DNA of 43,797 bases, taken from positions 6,869,906 to 6,913,702 of the forward strand of contig CM012954.1 of assembly GCA_000181795.3 (NCBI GenBank). The letters are read 5' to 3'. The DNA is from Trichinella spiralis. Its lineage: Eukaryota; Nematoda; Enoplea; Trichinellida; Trichinellidae. Shown here one piece after another: positions 10,810 to 21,148 of the stretch (position 1 is its first letter; the number at the start of each line of letters is the position of its first letter). The notes beneath the pieces were generated by a model. It worked only from the letters and a program-made list of their open reading frames with translations. It had not been told where the DNA came from and did not search any database. The translations under genes were made by a program, and so were the position numbers.

Positions 10810-13800
10810 ATGGAATCAAGTAAAAATTAAAAAGGATATTTGAAACTTCTTATTAATTAATGAATAATTTTCAGCGGTACCTGACAATTCAGGCGTATAT
10901 TTTAAAAATCTCAACAACTGGGTACACTGTTTTTGTGCATTAACTTTTGATCTGGAAGTTGGTCAATCACTCGAGGTAGCATACTTTGATTTGTTGTTAT
11001 TTTCAATGATGATTCTTCTTTTCAGATCAAATATCCAAATGAAGCGGAACTGACGAAAACCGAAGTACCATCTTTTGAATTATTATAATAATTATTGAAC
11101 TAATATACATTATAAATTATAAAATCGGTTTTATTTTCATACGAAATATTTTTAGGTTTTAAATATATGTTATTTGTCTTTTCCTGATTCTAATTCGGGT
11201 AATATACGTATCTGTTTATTTATTCAATATGTTCTTAATTTGAAAATATTTCCAGACTGTCTTGGAGATACGCAGTTTTATTTCCGAATTCGAAGATCTT
11301 CTCGAGGTAAAGAAATTACAAATCCACAGCTTGTTCAATATAACAAAATGTGTCCAAGTGCATTAGAAGCAAGTTTTGATAATTGGCAATTTGAATAATG
11401 AAATGAATGACATTGAAATATTTCAGATTGACCCAGATTATTTTTTTGGTTTTGTTTTTTTTCGACAAGTTAAAGACTCTTCTCTGCCACGTGGTTACTT
11501 CCAAAAAGTATTTTTTAAAATTATTTTTAAGGAAATTAACTTGATTTGTTGTTTTTAGTCAATTGTTCTGCTAACTCAGCTGCCTTTGGTAAATTTTTAC
11601 CAGTTTGTTGTATGCAAAATTGCCCCAGCTTTTTTTTCCGCCGGTTTGCCGTTAATTGAAGCAGGTAAGCATGTTCAATTAAAAACTAAATTTTGTTTTG
11701 AAAATAACGTATCTTTTATTTTTTGCTAGAAAAATTCAGTTAATGAAGCATCATTTTGTTGGTTGATATTTTAAAAAAGGGAATATGTATTTTTTAAATT
11801 AATATTTTAATGTAATTTTGATTTAAATTTTCCATTTATCCAGTTGTGTGCGATCTTTTTATTATAAATAATAACAGTGGAGTGCTGTTTTTTTTAATTT
11901 GGAAAGATTTATAACGCTGTAATTTTTCAAGCTGAAGGTAGTCTAGAATAAAATTGTGATACGGTAGTTACAAAAAACAGGAAAGATTTTCACGTACAGT
12001 TATTTTTTGTATACTATTGTTATTTATTACAATGATAAACACACGAATCACAGTTGCATAGTTTACAATAGAATATATTACTTATTATAATTGAATACTG
12101 CTTTATGTTTGATGTAGTTAATGTCTAGTGTTTTAGTGAGTCAAGAAATGAATCACTGGGAACCACCAGTGCCGGGTGCATTGTTAAATTTGCCACTCAT
12201 GGGATCTGTTATTAAGGTAATTAAATGACATTTGAAAATTAGTTGTCATCTGAAATTGAACTGTTGCTTATAGTTACGTTTACCTTCTCGCCTTGATAAG
12301 CCTGGTGTTAGAGAAGATCTTATTGGTTTACAAAAAGTAATTTTTTTCATTCTTAATAAAATATATTGCTTCTTATTTTTGTTTCAGATGAATGAAAGTT
12401 GTTATACACTTTTAAATGTTTATGAACCAGATTTATATGAGTAAGAAAATTTTATTATGAAAAACGATATTGTGATTTTTTACGCATGTAATTTTAGGTG
12501 CCTTTCTTTATATTTACCTCATTTGCATATGCTTTGGGAACTGGTTCTCCTTGGCGAGGCAATATTTCAGATTTGGGTTAAAATATACATACATTTATTT
12601 ATTTAAATAATATACATTTTAGCCAATTGTTATTATGGCTCCATCGCCTGATGTTTCATCGGTTGTAGTTCAGAGCCTGATCAGTCTCATTTGGCCTTTG
12701 CAATACCGGTATGATTACAGGCCTTATTTTACTATTCAAGATAGTGATTTCAAAGAATATTTGCTCTCTCAGCCAGGAATACAGTAAATTAATTGAATTG
12801 TATTCTTCTTTTCTGATTATTTATTATTAAGAATGGTATAATTTTAGACATCACGTAATTCTTGGTACTACCAATCTGTACTTTATTAAAGCAATGGAAA
12901 ATTGGCCACACGTTTTGCGTTTATCAACAGATTCAAAGAGGAAAGGAAGTACACGAAAAATAGTTGCAATTTTACTATTGTTTTTTGATGATTTGATTGG
13001 GATTTTTAGAGCGAACTTCTGGAGCGCATAAAATTCGCAGGCACATTGGTTTGAAAGGAATGGAAGAAAAATCTGGTAAATGTTACTTCAATTTCATGGC
13101 AGCAAGTATTGAAATGTAATATTTTTGGAGGCCTTTTTTCTAAATATAAATGTCTGTTATCAAAACACGGTGTTCTGATGAAAAAGTTAATGAAGGTGAG
13201 TGAAAGCAAGTAATTAAAAAAAATTTATTCTTAGCAATATGAATTTTAAGGGAATTCATACTAATCGACCGAAGGAAGCGCAGAGTATGATGATTCGTCG
13301 ACACTTTATGGACTTAACTCACAGTTTTTTGTTTCCTTTGGTAAGCTGAATTTGATTTTAATGTTTAAAGTGATTTTTAAAATATTTTCAGGAACAGTAT
13401 GTAGCGAATACGATGCCACTGCAAAAGGATATTTCACCTTGGAAAGTATGTTGAATAATATAAATATTAAGCATGATATGATTGTTATTCTTTTTGTTGA
13501 TATCTGTAGGATGCACCTCGATTACGAGAATTTGACAAAGAAGAATTTTTAAAGTTTGTCGAAAATGCTGACTTGCCCTCTCGTACTGGTATCAAAGGGG
13601 ATTGGATCAGCTTATATAGGTAAATATTTTGTGTATTTTATTTTCAATGAAATTTTGTAATAATAGATTATTTTGCAATACGAAAACTTTCACTTACTGG
13701 TTAAAGCAAAGGCAAACAGAGGTGAACACGCGGTTGCGTATGCTTCATTTGGAAGCTTTGGCTGGAGCTGTGAGAATTTAATCAAAATATTTTATGAATT

Positions 13801-14106
13801 GAAAAAATATTAATTTTATTAATTGAAATTTCATTTTTTTTTCTTCTCTAGACTGTGGATTGTACTTTGCAATCGAAAATTGAAGTTGAGGTGGTTGATT
13901 TCATTTTGAAACTACGTGACGCTTTGGTATTCAAATGTTTTCTTTTTAACGATTTTTTTGGTTTTTCTTTTTTGTCATTTTAGAACTTTGCCGAATCTCA
14001 TCGTGAATTGGTGAACGAGGAGTTATTGTGCAGGGTGAATGACCATTATCGTAAAGCGCTTCAATACGTTCGAGAAGATCTACGTTCACTGCTTGATAGA
14101 GAATAA
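10810..14106 (+). CDS. DENND6: DENND6, DENN-domain Rab guanine-nucleotide exchange factor
   Basis: DENND6 proteins activate endosomal Rab14 in vertebrates. Twenty-one exons close in frame to 565 aa (human DENND6A 608): 10810-10819, 10875-10975, 11026-11064, 11156-11198, 11256-11368, 11427-11507, 11559-11664, 12137-12216, 12274-12336, 12388-12440, 12498-12558, 12623-12783, 12848-12948, 13010-13075, 13131-13195, 13251-13340, 13392-13445, 13510-13619, 13667-13769, 13852-13926, 13984-14106. Landmarks: [108 protein letters not shown]. Two introns seem to start with GC (11369 and 12559); GT alternatives break frame or homology. Exon 1 is only 10 nt and is the least certain part. The intron 11665-12136 (472 bp) is far longer than the rest and shows nothing inside. 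The family is certain; A versus B is not resolved. Confidence 0.9.
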
Positions 14107-14315
14107 TAATAATAATAATACGATTTTAATTAAGGCACTTAAGTCATATGCAGTATAAATTTCATATTCGTCATATGCCAATATGAATAAAAATTATGTC
14201 GTGTTTAGTTAGTGAATTTGCAATATTTTAGACAAGGAATTGCCTGTTTGCTTATTATATCATAATTTTTTTTCAAATCACTTGTTTTATGTATATGTTT
14301 TTCAAATTGCAGAAA

Positions 14316-15610
14316 ATGTTCATTTCTCAGACATTGTCAATTGGCATGACGTTGTGGCGGAAGAAGGTTTTCCAATCTGCTGCTGTTATGGTCAGGCGTT
14401 GCTACTGTAAAAAATTAGGACCAATTGACGAAGAATGTGAAGAGGTGAAAGCTTGGCGTGGGCAGTTGACCGATGCGGAACAAGAACGTCTTAAAGTGGC
14501 CATTTATGAATACAATCTTTACAAATATGCCGACGCGACATTGCCAAGCAATTTGAATGTGTCGCATTTGCGTAAACTGTTGCTGATGGACACCAAAACA
14601 CTTCGTTTGAAATATTTGACTTACTTGGGTAAAAAAGAGAAGAGGCATGTCAGGGAGGAGGAAAAGAAGAGAGAGAAAATTGAACTGGGTAAGCAAATCA
14701 AGGAGAAAATCCAAGCAGAACGTGCCAACGCCAAGCATATCACTTATGCACTTGGCCACAATTTTATCATGCGCAGAATAATTGATACGACCATGAATAA
14801 GTGAGTTTGCGTAGCACGAATTAAATTAAATTAATTTTGTCATATAAATAAACAAATGAGCATTTTGTTTTGAAGAATCGATGATGCGCGTTTGATTTTT
14901 GCATCAATGTTCGCCCCGAAAATAGTGTTCGACATGGGCTTTTTGTCTGAATTGTCACCAATTGAAACCGACCTGACTTGGATTCAACTGCGGGAAGCTT
15001 ATTACGTGAATCGGAACCACCATACCCCGTTTGCTGTTCACCTCACCGATTGCAATTTCCACCACCCCTCCTGGTCAGAATCGCAACGTTATTTCATGGG
15101 CGGTCTGCCAACGTACATGCTGGACATGGATTCGGAAAATTTCACTAAGCTGTACGATCCTCGACAACTGGTCTACTTGTCACCAGATGCACGCAAGATG
15201 CTTGATTCAGTCGAGCCGGACAAAGTTTACATCATTGGGGCGATGGTCGACAAGCCGAACAAAACCAATTGTACCCTTGGAAAAGCGAAACAGTTCAACA
15301 TTGCAGCGGCTAAATTGCCAATCGATAAATATGTCAAGTCAGGATATGAATTATGATTATTTATTTTTTTTTGTTTATGTTCATTACAGAATAATTGATG
15401 TTCAGGTGGGAATGCGGTTCGAAATCGTTGACATTGAATCAAGTGTTGAGCATATTACTTGAAGTGAATTCCAACGGTGGTGACTGGGCGGCAGCTTTTT
15501 TGAAACATGTTCCCAAACGGAAACTCGTCGCCAAAGATACTCGCGTCTCGAAATTGATTCGGCAACAAAATCGAGAACGAGAAGAATATATGCTTTCATT
15601 GCATCAATGA
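14316..15610 (+). CDS. TRMT10C: TRMT10C (MRPP1), mitochondrial RNase P / m1R9 methyltransferase subunit
   Basis: MRPP1 with SDR5C1 forms the tRNA position-9 methyltransferase platform of mitochondrial RNase P. Three exons (14316-14800, 14876-15337, 15406-15610) close in frame to 383 aa (human 403). The N-terminus, MFISQTLSIGMTLWRKK onward, is basic and hydrophobic, as expected for a mitochondrial presequence. Then come a charged coiled-coil-like Lys/Glu stretch (about residues 105-135) and the SPOUT domain: PKIVFDMGF, LVYLSPDARKMLDSVEPDKV, YIIGAMVDKPNK, AAAKLPIDKYVK, SKSLTLNQVLSILLEV, HVPKRKL. SLTLNQVLSILL and KHVPKRKL are typical of TRMT10C. Start 14316 is chosen because TTTCAAATTGCAG ends at 14312, a possible trans-splice site 3 bases before the ATG and 206 bp after the DENND6 stop. 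AATAAA lies at about 15692. Confidence 0.92.
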
Positions 15611-15746
15611 AACTTCTTCACAATCGGTTATTTTCAATTTATTAGCAAATTTTTTGCATACATACACACATATCAACTAGTGGAACTGTGTTAATAAAAT
15701 TATTTATAGGCAGTTTGAGAAATTATACCAAAGAATAAATCAAAAA

Positions 15747-16115
15747 TCAACGCACAAACTTATGAGCGCACATGCGCGATTGATTAACTTCTTGCAAACT
15801 AGCAGCCGCTAGCTTGAACGTGAAAGCAAGAACAACAATTGGCGTGTGGGGGTATTGATTTTGCACACGTTCGATCAGAGAGAAGCAGCGGTAGTTGATT
15901 AGCCATCTTCTTGAAAAGTTGAAAACAGGTTGAATGGAATTTTTGCGATTAGCTTCTGCGGTTGACTTGAGCAGTTGGTTTCTGAAATCCAACTGATCAA
16001 TGGGATTATAATTCGAATAGAAAACTAAAAAGCAAAGGTGAATTGAAACAAAAAAGAAGTATTGTGTGTTCTTAGATAAAAGTTGAAAAAAGCACTTACT
16101 CGCTTCATTCGTCAT
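15747..16115 (-). CDS. Small unidentified protein, spliced, overlapping the PUDP stop
   Basis: Two minus-strand exons, 16115-16100 (16 nt) and 16024-15747, give 97 aa in frame. The donor after exon 1 is a perfect GTAAGT and the acceptor is GCTTTTTAG. The ATG lies inside the last codons of PUDP, so the two ORFs overlap in different frames. The product begins MTNEAIFYSNYNPIDQLDF, has an Arg/aromatic middle (FSRRWLINYRCFSLIERV) and one possible membrane helix (PIVVLAFTFKLAAA) before a polar tail. Length and layout recall small mitochondrial respiratory subunits; a weak resemblance to NDUFB4 was considered but is not claimed. It could instead be 3' UTR of PUDP that happens to be open. The firm splice sites favour a real second cistron. 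Confidence 0.45.
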   Translation of the reverse strand: MTNEASKCFFQLLSKNTQYFFFVSIHLCFLVFYSNYNPIDQLDFRNQLLKSTAEANRKNSIQPVFNFSRRWLINYRCFSLIERVQNQYPHTPIVVLAFTFKLAAASLQEVNQSRMCAHKFVR

Positions 16116-16800
16116 TGGGAAAACTTGGAAGGCCGAATTGTTCGGGACTGAAATCTAACAGTGACTCTATGCAAAGTGTTGCTCGTTGTCGAAGTTCAGT
16201 GCTCATTCGACGATCAGGAACCATCACCACTTGCATGCCTGCTTTCAAAGCTGCTTCCACGCCGTTGATTGCATCTTCAAAAACTAGCACTTTTTCAGTC
16301 AGAGGCGGTTCTGCAAAACGTGAGTTGCAAATCAAAAAGCAATCCGGATTCGGTTTTCCATGCTTCACTTCTGGATCATCCGATGTGAATAGGCAATGAT
16401 GAAATTTTGAGAACACTTGCTGATGATTTTGACTCTTGATACGATAGAAATATTCCTTCGAACCAGTACACAGTGCCATCGGTATCCGATGATTATGCAA
16501 ATGATTAACCAGACGTTCTGCGCCTGGCATCAGTTGACAATGGGGAAACAGTTTTTCCAAGTGACTGTTCACTTCAGCAAGCATTTCATCTAAACTCACT
16601 GGCAATTTGTATTCATCGATCACCAACTGGAAACCTTCACGTTGAGTACGTCCCATCTGACGGCACTTTAACTCCCACGTGAAAGTTTTGCCGAATTTAC
16701 GCAAATACGCGTCTTGAGCTTCTGTGTAATAATCTTCAGTATTCAACAACAAACCATCCATATCAAATATTACGTGGCTAACTTTTTTGAAAGTCGTCAT
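16105..16800 (-). CDS. PUDP: PUDP-like HAD phosphatase (pseudouridine-5'-phosphatase family)
   Basis: A single exon encodes 231 aa, matching human PUDP (HDHD1, 228 aa), a Mg-dependent HAD hydrolase that dephosphorylates pseudouridine 5'-monophosphate. Motif I is VIFDMDGLLLNTE near residue 10, with both catalytic Asp residues. The family GRTQREG follows in the cap. Motif II is ALCTGS, the motif III lysine is in HGKPNPDCFL, and motif IV is VLVFEDAINGVEAALKAGM. All catalytic residues are present, so it looks active. The ATG at 16800 gives the usual start 9 residues before motif I. A second spliced ORF begins inside its last codons; the PUDP stop lies 5 bases before that ORF's splice donor. Substrate is inferred from family only; related HAD sugar-phosphatases are the alternative. 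Confidence 0.88.
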   Translation of the reverse strand: MTTFKKVSHVIFDMDGLLLNTEDYYTEAQDAYLRKFGKTFTWELKCRQMGRTQREGFQLVIDEYKLPVSLDEMLAEVNSHLEKLFPHCQLMPGAERLVNHLHNHRIPMALCTGSKEYFYRIKSQNHQQVFSKFHHCLFTSDDPEVKHGKPNPDCFLICNSRFAEPPLTEKVLVFEDAINGVEAALKAGMQVVMVPDRRMSTELRQRATLCIESLLDFSPEQFGLPSFPNDE

Positions 16801-17402
16801 GACGTTTCAGTAAACAGCCAACTCTTTCAAAATGCACAAAATCATCTATAAGATCTTCAAAACTAGTCTTGATTTTCTTTAATTTACAGCAAGATTCTGA
16901 AAAATAAGCTCTGTCACAAATGTTATATGTTATAAATAAATGTTATATTTGGAGAAAAATTACAAATATGATCAGACCCTTCTATTTCTGGGTAATTGTC
17001 GTTCACTTACATCATGTCCAAACTGAATTTCCATGCAAAAGTCCATCTAATTTGTGAATGGTGTTCAGAGAAAATATTTTCCAATAGAAAAAGCCATGAA
17101 TGTAAGTATATGAATTATTATTACTCACTGGCAATGTTTAAATTAAAAGCTTGCTTAAATTTTTGTCCCATTCGGTTTTTTGATCACACTAGCATTAAAA
17201 AATTGTTGTTCACGAAATATTAAGAATGAAAAAATATACCATAATTAAAAAATAATTTAATTTTAAAATATAATTTTAATTACAAAAAACCCAATTTATT
17301 TACAATTTCTTAACTTTCATACAATAAGGCATACTGTATTACAGTAAGAAAATTGTTAGTTGTCGAAGTAAACCAATTGGCGGATAACGAAAGTTTAACA
17401 AT
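16801..17402. other. Intergenic: divergent PUDP / RPS23 promoter region, possible short ORF
   Basis: About 600 bp of AT-rich DNA. On the + strand an ATG at 17014 opens a short ORF with a CEWC then HEC arrangement (residues 15-31) followed by a perfect GTAAGT donor at about 17102. It could be a first coding exon of a very small zinc-binding protein, but no convincing second exon or homology was found, so it is not called as a gene. Confidence 0.3.
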
Positions 17403-18017
<615 letters not shown>

Positions 18018-18145
18018 AGTGATTTTCAAGTTCAACATTTGCAAAGTAAAACTGTTTTTGGTTAATGAATGCGTTTTGTTCATTTTGAAGAGAGTTGTTC
18101 AGTTTATTTAACAACAGCACCGTCATAAAATAATAATGTTTAACA

Positions 18146-19360
18146 TCACTGATCTAATTTTGTTTTTTTCGTCTTTGCACTGGGACTAACATCACTGTCA
18201 GTAGAGTCAAAAATCACCGCATGGTATTCACCGTCGCACAAATTGTTACGCAGGTTGTTCCTTATTTTGCGTAAGATAGAACGCGAAGTGTCAAGATCGT
18301 CGCTATCGCAAGAATCGCTGCAAAAAGATGCAGTCGGAAAATCACTCAGTTCGTCGTCTCCTGAAAAATAGAAGAATAGTAATAATAGATAATGAATGAA
18401 TGAAATAATAGAATAAAGCAATTATTCACCGTCTCTACCATGGTCGCAACTACTGACGTTATCCTCTGAATCACTGCTTGGAACTGTATGACTAAGAAGT
18501 AAACAATGCTTCACATGAACAAAGAAAAAGCGAAAACAAAAACATTTTATACCTGTCATCGTGTTCCATACTGCTTTCCGAACAGATACGTTTCGGAACG
18601 CGTAAACATGCACCAAATGGAATAAAACGACTAGCGGGCAAATTATCCACTTCCATGTTTGTTTCAGTTTTACTAAAACGTTTAACTTGAAACAGTCTAA
18701 CGTTAACGAAACATGAAGATTTACCCGGCTGGCAAACAGGAATCCACAACCATACGCTTTATTGGTTTCCTTCGACGATATGTTTTCCTTTTTTGTGAAG
18801 TGTCCATGATGCTGTCGGGTTCGACATGAGAATTTGCCCGACGACGTCCAACCTGTCTATGAAAAGGTAAGACGTATCGAGAGCTGATTTCGTTTTCACT
18901 GTCACTGTTGTCAGCGGTATTCTAAAAAGTGTCAGAAATCTTAAATTCAAATATAGAATTGCAAGTATTTACAACTGTGTGCACATACATTCTTTGCACC
19001 CTCGCCTGAGCTCATTCCTGAAGTATGTAGTTGCTCTAAATGGGCTGATCTAGCCATAGATGATGTAGCACTCTCTGCATTCATTGGAATTCTCGGTCGA
19101 CGTCTCACCTAGTGATAGGCAGATGATCCATTTGCGTATATTATGGCAGATACGTTTCTTTTAGAATACAATTGGAAATGTACAAATATATAAATTAAGC
19201 GCATACATATGTATATGTATACCTTTCTCACGGTCGTCGAATTGGAATGTGTTGGACGCTCACCGAAAAATCTATCAAGAGCATTGATGAGATCTGACAA
19301 GTTATTGGTAAAAGGATCCCGATGGCTGTGAATTCTGTTTATGTCACTGTCATCACCCAT
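18146..19360 (-). CDS. GPATCH2L: GPATCH2/GPATCH2L-like acidic nuclear protein lacking a G-patch
   Basis: Six minus-strand exons (19360-19223, 19108-18989, 18921-18725, 18672-18553, 18491-18430, 18360-18146) close in frame to 283 aa. The N-terminus has an amphipathic segment (NNLSDLINALDRFF) like the ELVHDLASALE opening of GPATCH2/GPATCH2L. The middle has TYRRRKPIKRMVVDS, resembling their RRRRKVKRM block, then METHIONINE-led MEVDNLPASRF and a Ser/Asp/Glu run ending DGDDELSDF, matching the family's QGDDEQSDW. No G-patch follows; the ORF ends in a Lys-rich tail (KTKKTKLDQ). Vertebrate GPATCH2L also lacks the domain, while GPATCH2 has it. Role is unclear; a nuclear, possibly splicing-linked protein is an inference from composition. 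The match rests on two short blocks in order, so confidence is moderate. Confidence 0.6.
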
Positions 19361-21148
19361 TTTTTGTTTAAAACTATAATAACAATCATCTTTACTGATG
19401 TAATGAACAGATTTGATATCAATATCATCAACATTTACACCAATTCTGCTTTAAATAATGCTGTTCTTCTTATTTAAAACTAATATAATTTCATGCCTTA
19501 CATCTGTCACGCGCATAGTCATCTTTGATTATTGGCAAGTTCAAAATTTACAAATCAGTATAGTGCTGAAACAGAAAAGTGCAAGTGAAAATCCCAGCAG
19601 ACAAACTTACTTTGAAATGAACGCTAGAAATCTGCTACATCACAAAAAAATTTTTTAAAGCATATCTCACTTCTAACTTATCGCAATGACAATAAAAATC
19701 TTCAAATCTTATAAATAAAAAAATGAAAACCATACTTTTTAGAAAGTGTTATCAAACCGGAAAGAGTGGTAAATACCTAACAATAAACAACATCCATACG
19801 ATTAAACAAAATAAATGCAACAATTCTATCAAACTGACAGTAAACTTATCATATTAGGACAATCAAGTTCAAATTAAAGTTGTTGAGATATTCAATGATG
19901 CTTTAAATTGAATAACACTGAACATTTCTTTATAGAAAAATATTGTTTCTTTCTGGTATTACTATCGTAAACTATTAGTCATCATCATAAGCAAGATTTA
20001 AATGTTGAACAAATTTTCAACATTTTAATGCAAATTCTGTAAACTGACATGGTGCAATAGTAAAGTCAGTATGGAAAAACGCTAAAAAGTGCTATTTTTG
20101 TTATAATTTAACAAAGTAATTGTTAATTTAATAAATGAATCCTTTCTGCTGTGTAACGTAAACACAAATAAAATCAGAATTTGAGTTAAATTAAGAGCTT
20201 AGAAGAAATAGTTACTTAAAAGTTGCAAGTAGTTATCATTTGGCCATGTTTTCCATTTTTTTAGTACATTTCCATTAAGCATGTGCAGTATTGCTTTATC
20301 GGAAGACTTAAAAAATACAAAATTGAGTTTATTTTATTTCAAATAACGTTTAAAGTTGTTGGAACAATTAATTTTGATCAAAATTATCTCCCATCAATTG
20401 ATTAATTAATAATTATTTGAACATTTAGTGATATTCAAGTTTATTTATTGGTATACTGTAATTTAATCGATGACCGATGAGCAACATAGCGTAGTAGCCA
20501 TGGACGTGTTCGCTGTGGGCTTTTGCTTGGTCAATCAGGTTTGTCGAGACAGTTGTCAAAAGAATCCGGTTCGATTTGGTGCATGTTTGCGTTTCTTTTT
20601 TCTGTTTGCTCAGTTCGAAAACGCGCTTCTCACGAGTTCTATTGTTTTTCTCACGCGCGGCGGTTTCTGAGAGCGTTTCAAGTAAACAACTGTAAACTGC
20701 AGGTGAAAAAGGCGCGCGCGCTTTTCCACCGCTTTCAGCTTTCGGCCTCCAAGCGACATTTTCCGCTTTTAGCATAACGGCGCTGCGGTACTGACGTCGG
20801 CCGGCAATTTTTTTTCCACTTCTGCAACGTCACTTCTGCGGTTAGGTCGATTTGTGATTGTCAGGCAAGCAGAAAAAAGTGAAATAAAATATCCAAAAAT
20901 AAATTTTTTTTGTTTATCCGTTTCTATTGTGAAAGTGATTATTTTTATCCTGCGGTGGGCAATTATTTCAATTTTGACAGGCAAGTCAATTTTGGGCGGG
21001 CAAGTGTATTTCAATCGTTTCTTACGACTGCTCTACTCTGCTGTCTGACTGTAAGCGATAAGGCGCAAATAAGCCGTCGCGGCATTGCGCGTTACGTCAG
21101 CAATTGGACAAGCGCTTCGTTTCTTGTTGACAGTTTTCTCGCTTTCGA
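19361..21148. other. Divergent GPATCH2L-like / TDG intergenic region with CpG-rich promoter
   Basis: About 1.8 kb. The first 1.1 kb is AT-rich with no supported ORF. From about 20640 to 21130 the sequence becomes GC- and CpG-richer (for example GGCGCGCGCGC near 20711) and holds three CRE/ATF-like sites, so it is the probable TDG promoter. Several open frames here show no homology and look like chance. Confidence 0.5.
20792..21099 (+). promoter_or_regulatory. Three CRE/ATF-like sites upstream of TDG
   Basis: TGACGTCG at 20792-20799, AACGTCAC (GTGACGTT on the other strand) at 20826-20833, and TTACGTCA at 21092-21099. All are close to the bZIP CRE/ATF consensus TGACGTCA and all fall within 360 bp upstream of the predicted TDG start in the local CpG-rich stretch. 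Binding is an inference from the motif only. Confidence 0.4.

Noticed and set aside
12559-12622. GT donor (GTTAAA) further into this DENND6 intron
   Set aside because: It would insert six residues into the conserved LLGE-PIVIMAP block; the GC donor gives exact alignment.
16996-17223. Possible zinc-finger mini gene between PUDP and RPS23
   Set aside because: The Cys/His spacing does not fit a known finger and no second exon with homology was found; kept only as a remark.
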